Position numbers and translations under genes: made by a program. Of a stretch of DNA of 64,000 bases, positions 10,668-19,276 are shown piece by piece. Below the pieces are notes generated by a model, which was given only the letters and a program-made list of their open reading frames with translations, did not search any database and was not told where the DNA came from. Source of the stretch: Tenacibaculum jejuense (GTDB lineage: Bacteria; Bacteroidota; Bacteroidia; Flavobacteriales; Flavobacteriaceae); NCBI RefSeq assembly GCF_900198195.1, contig NZ_LT899436.1, forward strand, positions 1,157,501 to 1,221,500, in the 5' to 3' direction. Position 1 is the stretch's first letter, and each line of letters starts with the position of its first letter.

Positions 10668-11846
10668 ATGAAAGTATTAGTTATCAATTCAGGAAGTTCA
10701 TCAATTAAGTATCAACTTTTTGATATGCCCGAAGAAAAAGTAATTTGTTCAGGATTAATTGAAAGAATAGGAATAGAAGAAGGAGCAGTTCATTACGAAT
10801 CTGAAGAGAATTCAATTAAAGAAACGATACAAATTGAAAATCATAAAGTTGGTTTAGAGAAAGTCGTTTCGTTATTACTGGATGCTAAAGTAGGTGTAAT
10901 TTCTTCTACTGATGAAATTGAAGTTGTTGGTCATAGAGTTGTACATGGAGGAAGTTCTTTTACTAAAACTACAGAAGTAACTGCGGAAGTAAAAAAAGAA
11001 ATAGAAAGTTTATTTTCTTTAGCTCCACAACACAATCCTGCAAATTTAGAAGGAATTAATGTTGCCGAAGCAATTTTTACGAAAGCAAAACAAGTAGCAG
11101 TTTTCGATACAGCTTTTCATCAAACTATTCCAGAAAAAGCATTTACGTATGCAATTCCGAAGCAGTTTTTAACAGATAATAAAATTCGTTTATACGGATT
11201 TCATGGAACAAGTCATAAATATGTTTCAGAAAAAGCCAATGAATATTTACAAACATCAAATTCTAAATTAATCACAGTTCATTTAGGAAATGGTTGTAGT
11301 ATTTCTGCTGTAGAGAATGGAAAAAGTATCGATCACAGTTTAGGTTTTGGTCCGGTTACAGGTTTAGTTATGGGAACACGAAGTGGAGATATCGATCATA
11401 CTTTAATTTTCTATTTGGTAAATACTTTAGGATATGACGTAAACGAAGTAAATACTTTGTTACAGAAAGAAAGCGGAATGTTCGGTTTAACAGGTTACAG
11501 TGATTTACGTGATATTGAAGCTGAAGCTGAAAAAGGAAATGTAGCTTGTCTATTAGCTTTAGATATTAATACGTATCGTATAAAAAAATATATTGGATCT
11601 TACATTGCTGCAATGAATGGTGTTGATGCTATTGTATTTACGGCAGGAATAGGAGAAAATTCTTCATTAATTAGAGAAAAAGTTTGTACTGACTTAGAGT
11701 TCTTCGGAATAGAAATAGACACGAATAAGAATAATATCAGAGCTAAAAAACTTACTGAAATACATTCAGATAATTCTAAAGTGAAATTATTAGTAATTCC
11801 TACAAACGAAGAAGTAGAAATAGCAAAGCAATCATTTAGTTTGTAA
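10668..11846 (+). CDS. ackA: Acetate kinase
   Basis: Makes ATP and acetate from acetyl phosphate and ADP; partner of pta upstream. The 392 aa length is normal. Signatures are MKVLVINSGSSSIKYQLF at the N-terminus, the FHGTSHKYVS segment, HLGNGCSISAV, and MGTRSGDIDH, with TAGIGENS near the C-terminus. The start is the first ATG in frame with the family N-terminus. A terminator follows at 11868. Confidence 0.97.
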   Translation: MKVLVINSGSSSIKYQLFDMPEEKVICSGLIERIGIEEGAVHYESEENSIKETIQIENHKVGLEKVVSLLLDAKVGVISSTDEIEVVGHRVVHGGSSFTKTTEVTAEVKKEIESLFSLAPQHNPANLEGINVAEAIFTKAKQVAVFDTAFHQTIPEKAFTYAIPKQFLTDNKIRLYGFHGTSHKYVSEKANEYLQTSNSKLITVHLGNGCSISAVENGKSIDHSLGFGPVTGLVMGTRSGDIDHTLIFYLVNTLGYDVNEVNTLLQKESGMFGLTGYSDLRDIEAEAEKGNVACLLALDINTYRIKKYIGSYIAAMNGVDAIVFTAGIGENSSLIREKVCTDLEFFGIEIDTNKNNIRAKKLTEIHSDNSKVKLLVIPTNEEVEIAKQSFSL

Positions 11847-11867
11847 GACGTTAGAAAATAATAAAAC

Positions 11868-11911
11868 GAAAGACTGTTTAACTATTATATCACGGTTAAA
11901 CAGTCTTTTTC
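11868..11911 (+). terminator. Terminator after ackA
   Basis: Perfect 12 bp stem AGACTGTTTAAC / GTTAAACAGTCT (11871-11882 and 11895-11906) with a 12-base loop and a following T-run. Confidence 0.85.
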
Positions 11912-11929
11912 ATTTTATTAAAAATAACA

Positions 11930-11958
11930 TGTAACATTTTTTTATTCCTGCATCTAAA
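11930..11958 (+). promoter_or_regulatory. Putative ECF-sigma promoter
   Basis: TGTAAC at 11930-11935, a 17-base spacer and TCTAAA at 11953-11958, lying 22 bases before the hydrolase-ECF sigma operon. The arrangement resembles ECF-type promoters with an AAC-containing -35 and a TC-containing -10, and would allow autoregulation by the sigma factor two genes on. This is an inference from position and pattern only. Confidence 0.4.
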
Positions 11959-11980
11959 GGGAAATCAAAAACTTTTAAAA

Positions 11981-12829
11981 ATGAAAAATGTTATTTTATT
12001 ATGTATCGCATTCGTGTTTTCTGTATCAATTTATGCGCAGAATGAAAGTCAACCTATCCATGTAAAAGTCACAGGAAAAGGAAATCCTGTTATATTGATT
12101 CCTGGCTTTACAGTTCCGGGAGATATATGGAATCCCTTAGTGAAAAAGCTAGAAAATAATTATGAATGTCATATTGTAACGTTAGCTGGTTTTGGAGGAA
12201 AAGCGCCTATTGAATTTCCTTGGTTACCAAAAGTTAATCAATCTCTTAAAAATTATATAGTCAAAAATGATTTACAAAATGCGACTATAATTGGTCATAG
12301 TTTAGGAGGTACAATTGCTACTTGGCTTGCTACACAAAAAGAAATAAAACTTTCTAAAATTATAGTTGTTGATGCACTTCCTGCTTCTGGCGCACTAATG
12401 ATTCCTAATTTTAATCCTGAAAATATAGTGTATGAGAGTCCGTATAACAAGCAACAATTAGCAATGGACGATGCTGCTTTTGCACAATTAGCTACTGGAA
12501 TGTCAAAAGGTATGAGTCTTAAAGCTTCAGCTCAAGAGCAAATTAAGAATTGGATTTTACAAGCAGACCGAAAAACTTATGTATACGGATATACTGATTA
12601 TTTTAAATTAGATCTAAGAGAAGATTTAAAAAATATTTCAATACCAGTTTCTATAATAGCAGCTTCAAAACCTTATGGCTCAGAAATGGTGAAGCAAACG
12701 TATAATAATCAATATAAAAATTTAAAAAACTATAATTTTATTTTAGCTGAAAATAGCGCCCATTTTATAATGCTAGATCAACCATCTTGGTTTTTAGAAC
12801 AAGTACAAATGATTTTATCATCTAAATAA
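11981..12829 (+). CDS. Exported alpha/beta-hydrolase
   Basis: The 282 aa protein starts with a signal peptide (MKNVILLCIAFVFSVSIYA, cleavage before Q20 or nearby), then an alpha/beta-hydrolase fold. Visible marks are the oxyanion-hole region VILIPGFTVPGD, the nucleophile elbow GHSLGG with Ser107, and a C-terminal His at about 261 (ENSAHFIMLDQP). The substrate is unknown; esterase or lactonase-like activity is typical of the family. Its stop codon directly abuts the ATG of the ECF sigma gene, so the three genes 11981-13859 form one operon. Confidence 0.85.
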   Translation: MKNVILLCIAFVFSVSIYAQNESQPIHVKVTGKGNPVILIPGFTVPGDIWNPLVKKLENNYECHIVTLAGFGGKAPIEFPWLPKVNQSLKNYIVKNDLQNATIIGHSLGGTIATWLATQKEIKLSKIIVVDALPASGALMIPNFNPENIVYESPYNKQQLAMDDAAFAQLATGMSKGMSLKASAQEQIKNWILQADRKTYVYGYTDYFKLDLREDLKNISIPVSIIAASKPYGSEMVKQTYNNQYKNLKNYNFILAENSAHFIMLDQPSWFLEQVQMILSSK

Positions 12830-13321
12830 ATGAATACAGAACAAGAGTTTACCAAAACCTATAAAGAATTCGCTCCGAAAGTACATCGGTTATGCTTGGG
12901 CTATGCTTCAGGTAATAATGGACTTGCAAATGAGTGGTTACAAGAAACTTTTATAAAGGTTTGGAAACATAGAAAAACATTTAAAGGTAAATCTTCTATT
13001 GATACTTGGATATATCGCATTGCAGTAAATGTATGTTTAGGAGATTTACGTAAAATCAATAAAAATATTCCTATAAATGAAAACGTATTATCTGATCATA
13101 CCAACGATGATAACAGTAATAATACTGAAAAAAATATTAAGCAAATGTATCATTGTATTGATAAACTCAATGAACAAAATAGAGCACTAATATTGTTAGA
13201 ACTCGAAAATATACCACAAGCTACAATTGCAGAAACTGTAGGTTTAGCTCACGGAACATTGCGAACACGTTTAAGCCGTATTCGAAAATCACTTTTAAAA
13301 TGCATTAAAAATGGAAAATGA
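12830..13321 (+). CDS. ECF-type RNA polymerase sigma factor
   Basis: The 163 aa protein has sigma-70 region 2 (residues about 10-75, with NEWLQETFIKVWKHRKTF and DTWIYRIAVNVCLGDLRK) and region 4 (about 105-160, with LNEQNRALILLELENIPQ, IAETVGLAHGTLRTRLSRIR). It starts at the base following the hydrolase stop and overlaps the next ORF by 11 bases. Translational coupling to the membrane protein downstream is the usual sigma/anti-sigma arrangement. Confidence 0.93.
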   Translation: MNTEQEFTKTYKEFAPKVHRLCLGYASGNNGLANEWLQETFIKVWKHRKTFKGKSSIDTWIYRIAVNVCLGDLRKINKNIPINENVLSDHTNDDNSNNTEKNIKQMYHCIDKLNEQNRALILLELENIPQATIAETVGLAHGTLRTRLSRIRKSLLKCIKNGK

Positions 13322-13859
13322 TAACTTAGATAAATTATGGGAGATTCAAGCTGATCATAGCTCAAATATTACTCCTCAAAATATAATAGCAAAAGCTAAA
13401 AAACAACGTAACGGACAATACATTAATATTACAGTAATGTCTTTAACGGTTATAGTATTATTAAGCTATGCTTTTTATTATGCATTTCATGAATGGAATA
13501 CTTTTAATTTAGGTTTAGTTCTTATGATAAGTAGTCTTATTTTCCGAGTTGTTTTAGAGTTTTTCTCGTTGTATCGTAAAGAAAAACAATTGATTTCAAT
13601 GCCTCAAAAATTATATTATGCTTATTTGAAAAAGTATTATAAAACGAGATTGTTAGTAAACTATATTGTAACGCCTATTTGTGTTGCAGTTTATATATTC
13701 GGTTTTTATTTATTATTACCATACTTTAAGCAAAAATTTTCTAGTGCTTTTTATAATTACATTTTAATTTCAGGTATTCTTTCTCTTGCTGTTGTAGTAG
13801 TTATTATAATAAAAGGAATTGTTAAGGAACATCGATTTTTAAAACAATTACAGGTATAA
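13311..13859 (+). CDS. Membrane protein, candidate anti-sigma factor
   Basis: 182 aa with a hydrophilic N-terminus of about 40 residues followed by four hydrophobic segments (roughly 40-58, 65-88, 115-138 and 145-168). There is no zinc-binding HxxxCxxC anti-sigma motif and I recognise no family with certainty. The 11-base overlap with the ECF sigma gene and the short cytoplasmic N-terminal part before the first membrane segment (MENDNLDKLWEIQAD) fit a membrane-bound anti-sigma factor, but that role is inferred from context. Confidence 0.6.
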   Translation: MENDNLDKLWEIQADHSSNITPQNIIAKAKKQRNGQYINITVMSLTVIVLLSYAFYYAFHEWNTFNLGLVLMISSLIFRVVLEFFSLYRKEKQLISMPQKLYYAYLKKYYKTRLLVNYIVTPICVAVYIFGFYLLLPYFKQKFSSAFYNYILISGILSLAVVVVIIIKGIVKEHRFLKQLQV

Positions 13860-13897
13860 TAAAAAGTTAGTACCTTTAAATACCATTTAATTAATTT

Positions 13898-14359
13898 ATG
13901 AAAAAGAGTATTTTAAGCTTCACATTTATTATATGTTTCGTACAAATAATATTTAGCCAAGCTTGTGGAGTTTATAATTTAAAGTATGTAGGAAAAATCG
14001 TTTCAAATAACGATCTAAGTTTCAAAATAAAATTACCTAATACATTTTTTTATCATAGTAATGAAATGAAAAAAGATAATAAAGGAAATTGGATTTTTGA
14101 TTACGCCAAGTTAAATAATAGAAAAATAGATGTTACAGTTACATCTCATTTAGGATCGTTGTATACTTCAAATCAATTAATTGAACTATATAAAAAGAGT
14201 AGAGATTTTATTCCAATTTTCATTACTTCTATTAATAAAGAAGGAGAAGAGAAACGTTCCATTAAAAAAGTTTCTTTCGAAAAGATAAAGTTTTCAGGTA
14301 AAGATATTTCAGGAAAACCTACGCTAATTATAATCGATTTAGGAGAAATAAGAGTATAG
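13898..14359 (+). CDS. Hypothetical secreted protein
   Basis: 153 aa starting with a clear signal peptide (MKKSILSFTFIICFVQIIFS, then QACG). I do not recognise the mature part, which is rich in Lys and Asn and looks like alternating beta strands. It lies 38 bases after the candidate anti-sigma gene in the same direction, so it may be a fourth gene of that operon, and it converges on the GH47 gene on the minus strand with only four bases between the stops. Confidence 0.65.
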   Translation: MKKSILSFTFIICFVQIIFSQACGVYNLKYVGKIVSNNDLSFKIKLPNTFFYHSNEMKKDNKGNWIFDYAKLNNRKIDVTVTSHLGSLYTSNQLIELYKKSRDFIPIFITSINKEGEEKRSIKKVSFEKIKFSGKDISGKPTLIIIDLGEIRV

Positions 14360-14363
14360 TATT

Positions 14364-15800
14364 TTACTCAATACCTAAATATTCTTTTGCTTTTTCAGGA
14401 TCAAAATGATTTCTTTTAAATGGATGCGCTTCTGTGTTGAAAACATAATCATTAAAATCAAATAGATCTTTATCAGCAACAGCTACATAAAAATATTTTA
14501 AAGTTTCTGCATAAAAGAACGTTGCTAAATAATCTTTTTTCTCCATAGTACTTACATTTTCTATGGAGTGAAAAGCAACATCGTTTCTACAACATAATTT
14601 TAAATCATTCCAATACTTGTAAATCATATTGATATATTTTTCTTTACCTGTAATTTGATGCAAATAATAAGCAGATTCAATAATTTCTGGATTCAATTCT
14701 GAATTTGCATATTCAATAGCGTCTTTTTCATATAAATATCGAGTAGGAAGTAAACCGTATTTATTCCAAATCCAATCCCAAGTTTCCATGTTTTTTTCGG
14801 CATTTTCAAGATCACCATGCAATGCTTGTACTGCTGGAAAAAATGCATCGTAAAGTGAAACCGATCTTTTTACAACTTCGCCAGTATGCATATTTACACA
14901 AGTATAAAAGCGTTTACCGTTATAATCTTCTGCTAAATATTTATTGATTTTCCCTAAACTATATTCCCAAATTTCTTTGATTTCAGGATCAGGAAATAAA
15001 AAGTTGCTCTTAAACATGTATTCATAATATGAATCTACACCGGCTTGTAAATAATGCCAGTTGTTTGTCCATTTTCCAGATTCAACATCGATAAAATCAC
15101 CAGGTAAACCAATTTCAGATTTTCTACTAAACACTGCTTTGGTAGCTTTCTTTGCAGCTTGATAATATTTAGGATCTTTAGCATAGTAACTTAAAATTCC
15201 AAATTCGAAAAGATATGTAGCAGCTTGAGCAACATTAACTACATTTCCTTTTCCTTCACCTTGATTTCCTGATGTTTTTCCTGTTTTTAAATTTACAGAA
15301 TGATAAGGCATTCCGGTAGGAGAGTTAAAAGCAGGTAATAATCGATCTGCAAAATCTATTGCTTTTTCTAATATTTTCGGATTTTGAGTATGATCGTAAA
15401 TTGCTAATAATCCGCCTAAAATTCGAATATTAACTTCAAAAACTTGAACATAAACATCTTGATTCCAGTCTTTAGATAATGCGTATTCTTCTATTTCTTT
15501 TGCTTCTTTCGTTAATCCCATTACTGCAAGTGTACTGTAGGCATCAAAAGGAGAAATTCCTAAAGATTCTTTGTACCAATTGTAACCCGATTTAGATAAT
15601 GGTAATAGAACATCGTAACCCCAAGCATATTTTTTATAAGCTTCCCAAGATCGTAATGTTTCCAATTTTATTTCTTCAGCAGTATAACTTTGTATTGTAT
15701 CGTTTTTTGAAACTGAAGTCTTAAGTTCTTTCTTCTCTGTTTTTGTTGAAGTATTACAAGAAAGAAATAATAGTAAGCTAAAAAAGAATAAGAATCTCAT
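14364..15800 (-). CDS. GH47-like alpha-mannosidase lipoprotein
   Basis: The protein matches class I alpha-mannosidases (GH47), enzymes that remove alpha-1,2-linked mannose with inversion. Family signatures in order: WEAYKKYAWGYDVLLPLSKS near the start, DAYSTLAVMGL, VFEVNIRILGGLLAIYD (with the conserved Glu), NPEIIESAYYLHQITG (with the conserved Glu), FFYAETLKYFYV, and VFNTEAHPF near the C-terminus (Thr of the Ca-binding site in NTEAHP). The start at 15800 gives MRFLFFFSLLLFLSC, a lipoprotein signal with Cys at about 15; an ATG three codons earlier is also possible. GH47 is mainly eukaryotic, so a surface or periplasmic bacterial member acting on environmental mannans or glycoproteins is notable. 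Confidence 0.85.
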   Translation of the reverse strand: MRFLFFFSLLLFLSCNTSTKTEKKELKTSVSKNDTIQSYTAEEIKLETLRSWEAYKKYAWGYDVLLPLSKSGYNWYKESLGISPFDAYSTLAVMGLTKEAKEIEEYALSKDWNQDVYVQVFEVNIRILGGLLAIYDHTQNPKILEKAIDFADRLLPAFNSPTGMPYHSVNLKTGKTSGNQGEGKGNVVNVAQAATYLFEFGILSYYAKDPKYYQAAKKATKAVFSRKSEIGLPGDFIDVESGKWTNNWHYLQAGVDSYYEYMFKSNFLFPDPEIKEIWEYSLGKINKYLAEDYNGKRFYTCVNMHTGEVVKRSVSLYDAFFPAVQALHGDLENAEKNMETWDWIWNKYGLLPTRYLYEKDAIEYANSELNPEIIESAYYLHQITGKEKYINMIYKYWNDLKLCCRNDVAFHSIENVSTMEKKDYLATFFYAETLKYFYVAVADKDLFDFNDYVFNTEAHPFKRNHFDPEKAKEYLGIE

Positions 15801-15882
15801 TTGGTACATTTCTCTGGTTGATTCCTACGAATTTAGGAAATAAAAAACAGATGAAATGAAATGAGATTCTTATCAAGTTAGT

Positions 15883-15920
15883 CAAAACAATTCACACAGT
15901 TATAGTGTATTATTGTTTTG
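15883..15920 (-). terminator. Putative terminator after katG
   Basis: Imperfect stem CAAAACAA...CACAC (15883-15897) pairing with GTGTA...TTGTTTTG (15905-15920), placed just after the katG stop in its reading direction. The T-run is modest. Confidence 0.45.
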
Positions 15921-15936
15921 TTTGTTGTCACAATGA

Positions 15937-18201
15937 TTAGATATCAAATCTATCTAAGTTCATTACTTTAGTCCAAGCTTTTACAAAGTCTTTAACAAAT
16001 TTCTCTTTTGCATCTTCACTAGCATAAACTTCTGAGATTGCTCTTAATTCAGAATTTGAACCGAAGATTAAATCAGCTCTAGTGGCAGTCCACTTTACTT
16101 CGTTTGTAGCTCTATCTTTAATATTAAAAAGATCTTTTTTATCTGAAGTAGCTTCCCATTTGTATTGCATACTTAATAAATTCACAAAGAATTCATTAGT
16201 TAATGTTCCAGGAGTTGAGGTCATAATTCCAATATTAGAACCATTATAATTTGCATTTAAAGCTCTCATTCCCCCTAATAAAACGGTCATTTCAGGAGCA
16301 GATAAAGTTAATAGTTGAGCTTTGTCTACTAATAATTGTTCAGCAGATAAAGTATAATCTGTTTTCTGATAATTTCTAAATCCGTCAGCCATTGGTTCTA
16401 AAACAGCCATTCCTTCAACATTAGTTTGCTCTTGCGTAGCGTCAGCTCTTCCTGATGTAAAAGGAACTTTAACATCAACTCCTGCTTTTTTTGCTGCATT
16501 TTCAATGGCAACATTACCACCAAATACAATTAAATCTGCAATAGAAACTTTTTTGTTTCCTTTATTAAATTCTTGTTGAATTTTCTCATATACTCCTAAT
16601 ACTCTTTTTAATTGAGCAGGATTGTTAGATTCCCAGTTAACTTGCGGTTCTAAACGAATTCTTGCTCCGTTTGCACCACCACGTCTATCAGAATTTCTAT
16701 ATGTAGAAGCAGAAGCCCAAGCAGTTGAAACTAATTCACCAGTTGTTAAACCAGAAGCTTCAATTTTAGATTTTAAATTGTTAAGGTCAGCGGTTGTTAT
16801 TGTTGAAGAATTTTCAGCTGAAATAGGATCTTGCCAAACAAAATCTTCTTTAGGAATTTCTGGACCTAAATATGTTGATTTTGGTCCCATATCTCTGTGT
16901 GTTAATTTAAACCAAGCACGAGCAAAAGCCTCATCAAATTCCTTTGGATTTTCATAAAAACGACGAGAGATTTTTTCGTACGCAGGATCTTTAATTAAAG
17001 CAACATCTGTAACTAACATTGTTGGATTATGGAATTTAGTTTTATCAAATGCATCCGGAAATTTAATTACAGAATTCTTTGCTTCAAACTGATGTGCTCC
17101 ACCTGGACTTTTAGATAATACCCATTCGTTTTCAAATAATGTTTTGAAATATCCTTGACTCCATTTATCTGGTGTTACCGTCCAAATCACTTCTAATCCA
17201 GAAGTAATAGCATCTTTACCTTTTCCAGATTTATAATCACTTTTCCAACCTAAACCTTGTTCTTCAATTCCTGCTCCTTCTGGAGAAGCAGCTAAATGAT
17301 CTCCACCAGCTTGTCCGTGAGTTTTACCTAATGTATGTCCACCAGCAATTAAAGCTACAGTTTCTTCATCATTCATTCCCATTCTTCCGAAAGTAACACG
17401 AATATCTTTTGCAGAAGCAATCGGATCTGGATTTCCATTTGGTCCTTCAGGATTCACATAAATTAATCCCATTTGAACAGCGGCTAAAGGTTTTTCTAAT
17501 TCTCCGTCTTTATAACGTTTATCATTAGCTAACCATTCTGTTTCAGAACCAAAATATACATTTGTTTGAGGTTCCCAAGTATCTTCTCTACCACCAGCAA
17601 AACCAATAGTTCTAAATCCAGATTTTTCTAAAGCAACATTTCCAGCTAAAATCATTAAATCTGCCCAAGAAATTTTCTGACCGTATTTTTGTTTTACTGG
17701 CCAAAGTAATCTTCTTGCTTTATCTAAGTTAGCATTGTCTGGCCAACTGTTTTGTGGAGCAAAACGTTGTCTTCCTTCTCTTGTTCCACCTCTACCATCA
17801 CCAGTTCTGTAAGTACCAGCACTATGCCAAGCCATACGAATAAATAAACCACCGTATGTACCGTAATCTGCCGGCCACCAATCTTTAGAATCTTTTAAAG
17901 TTTTAGCAATGTCTTCTTTCAAAGCAAAGTAATCTAAACTTTCAAATTCTTTTTTGTAGTTAAAATCACCTAAAGGATTTGATAAAGAAGAGTTTTGTCT
18001 TAGAACAGTTAAGTCTAAATTATTTCGCCACCAATCTTTGGTAGTTTTTCCTTCTCCTTTAATGGTCATACCAGTAGATGGAGTTTTACCAAAACCAAAA
18101 GGACAACTTCCGCCTTCTTTAGTTCCTTCTTTACTGTCGTTAGCTGTATTACACGATACTAAAAACATAAGGAACATTCCTGTAAAAAAATGTAGTTTCA
18201 T
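15937..18201 (-). CDS. katG: Catalase-peroxidase, probable lipoprotein form
   Basis: Bifunctional haem enzyme removing hydrogen peroxide. The 754 aa protein has both KatG repeats. The N-terminal domain has [11 protein letters not shown] with distal Arg, Trp and His, the Tyr (VYFGSE) and Met ([13 protein letters not shown]) of the Met-Tyr-Trp adduct, and proximal His in [10 protein letters not shown]. The C-terminal domain lacks the haem His, as usual. I chose the ATG at 18201 over one 14 codons upstream because it gives [17 protein letters not shown], a lipoprotein signal ending in a lipobox Cys at residue 17. Most KatG proteins are cytoplasmic, so an exported, membrane-anchored form is unusual. 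The divergent OxyR-like gene is the likely regulator. Confidence 0.95.
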   Translation of the reverse strand: MKLHFFTGMFLMFLVSCNTANDSKEGTKEGGSCPFGFGKTPSTGMTIKGEGKTTKDWWRNNLDLTVLRQNSSLSNPLGDFNYKKEFESLDYFALKEDIAKTLKDSKDWWPADYGTYGGLFIRMAWHSAGTYRTGDGRGGTREGRQRFAPQNSWPDNANLDKARRLLWPVKQKYGQKISWADLMILAGNVALEKSGFRTIGFAGGREDTWEPQTNVYFGSETEWLANDKRYKDGELEKPLAAVQMGLIYVNPEGPNGNPDPIASAKDIRVTFGRMGMNDEETVALIAGGHTLGKTHGQAGGDHLAASPEGAGIEEQGLGWKSDYKSGKGKDAITSGLEVIWTVTPDKWSQGYFKTLFENEWVLSKSPGGAHQFEAKNSVIKFPDAFDKTKFHNPTMLVTDVALIKDPAYEKISRRFYENPKEFDEAFARAWFKLTHRDMGPKSTYLGPEIPKEDFVWQDPISAENSSTITTADLNNLKSKIEASGLTTGELVSTAWASASTYRNSDRRGGANGARIRLEPQVNWESNNPAQLKRVLGVYEKIQQEFNKGNKKVSIADLIVFGGNVAIENAAKKAGVDVKVPFTSGRADATQEQTNVEGMAVLEPMADGFRNYQKTDYTLSAEQLLVDKAQLLTLSAPEMTVLLGGMRALNANYNGSNIGIMTSTPGTLTNEFFVNLLSMQYKWEATSDKKDLFNIKDRATNEVKWTATRADLIFGSNSELRAISEVYASEDAKEKFVKDFVKAWTKVMNLDRFDI

Positions 18202-18271
18202 ATTTATTCGATTAATTAAGAGGTTACAAAGTAAGAGGATCATTTTTATTTATAAAAACGATATTTGTGTA

Positions 18272-18303
18272 TATAACATCTACAATGTGAATATTGTGTT
18301 ATA
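18272..18303. promoter_or_regulatory. Inverted repeat in katG-oxyR intergenic region
   Basis: TATAACA at 18272-18278 and TGTTATA at 18297-18303 form a perfect 7 bp inverted repeat separated by 18 bases, in the 113 bp region between divergent katG and the LysR-type regulator. LysR regulators commonly bind such dyads beside their own gene. The right arm overlaps a TATATTTG box (18300-18307) that could be the -7 element of the regulator, which would permit autorepression. Confidence 0.45.
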
Positions 18304-18314
18304 TTTGCTTCATT

Positions 18315-19253
18315 ATGAATATACAACAATTTCAGTACGTATTAGCTGTAGTCGATTTAAAAAATTTTGAAGCCGCAGCAGAGAAATGTTTTGTAACACA
18401 ATCTACGTTGAGTACCATGATTGGAAGGTTTGAAAAAGAAATTGGAATTAAGATTTTTAATAGAAAAACCAAGCCTGTTTCGATTACTGTAGAAGGTGAA
18501 GAAATTATAAAACGATTACGAATTTTAGCCAATGAAGTTGATGCTTTAAATAATTTGGTTCAGGAATTAAAAGGAGAAATGATCGGAGAATTAAAGATTG
18601 GAATCATTCCAACTGTCGCTCCATATTTATTACCTCTATTTTTAACAAATTTTGCTGAAGCTTTTCCGAAGGTAAAAATTATTGTTCGAGAAATGACTAC
18701 AAGTGAAATTCAAAAAGCTTTAAAAATCAGAAGTATTGATGTTGGCATCTTAGCGCTTCCTCTAGAAGACGATATGTTAAATGAAGTAGATTTATACTCT
18801 GAACCTTTCGTTTTATATGATTGTAGTGAAGGAGATATTACAAGTAAGATTTCTGTAAATGATATTGATTATTCTAAACTTTGTCTTTTACAAGAAGGGC
18901 ACTGTTTAAGAACACAAGTACAACGAATTTGTGATTTGTCTGATCAATATACAAATCGAGATGAAAACTTTGAATTTGAATCTGGTTCTATGGATAGCTT
19001 ATTGAGAATAACAAGAGCCAGAAAAGGAATGACAATTCTCCCATATTTAGCAACTACTGATTTATCTCCTGATATAAAACAAAGATTGGTTGAATTTGAT
19101 AAGCCGATTCCTGTTCGAAAAGTAGGTTTAGTTACGCACAAGTTTTTTGTAAAAAAGAAATTATTATCAGAATTAAAATTACTGATTCAGAATTCAGTAA
19201 TTGAACACTTACCACAAAAAGAGAGTGAATACAAAATTTTAAAACCCTTGTAA
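18315..19253 (+). CDS. oxyR: LysR-family transcriptional regulator, OxyR-like
   Basis: 312 aa from the ATG at 18315, chosen because it gives the family start MNIQQFQYVLAVVDLKNFEAA. Residues 1-60 form the winged helix-turn-helix (CFVTQSTLSTMIGRFEKEIG), followed by a periplasmic-binding-protein-like sensor domain from about 90. The sensor has a Cys in LLQEGHCLRTQV, matching the peroxidatic Cys of OxyR (family consensus EGHCLR), with a second Cys a few residues later in RICDLSD. Both support a peroxide sensor. It is divergent from katG, the expected target. Confidence 0.9.
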   Translation: MNIQQFQYVLAVVDLKNFEAAAEKCFVTQSTLSTMIGRFEKEIGIKIFNRKTKPVSITVEGEEIIKRLRILANEVDALNNLVQELKGEMIGELKIGIIPTVAPYLLPLFLTNFAEAFPKVKIIVREMTTSEIQKALKIRSIDVGILALPLEDDMLNEVDLYSEPFVLYDCSEGDITSKISVNDIDYSKLCLLQEGHCLRTQVQRICDLSDQYTNRDENFEFESGSMDSLLRITRARKGMTILPYLATTDLSPDIKQRLVEFDKPIPVRKVGLVTHKFFVKKKLLSELKLLIQNSVIEHLPQKESEYKILKPL

Positions 19254-19268
19254 AAAACACAAGGGTTT
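19241..19268. terminator. Bidirectional hairpin between converging genes
   Basis: AAACCCTTGT / ACAAGGGTTT, a 10 bp perfect stem with a short A-rich loop, overlapping the stop codon of the LysR gene and lying just past the end of the minus-strand aminotransferase gene. Confidence 0.6.
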
Positions 19269-19276
19269 ATATTATT

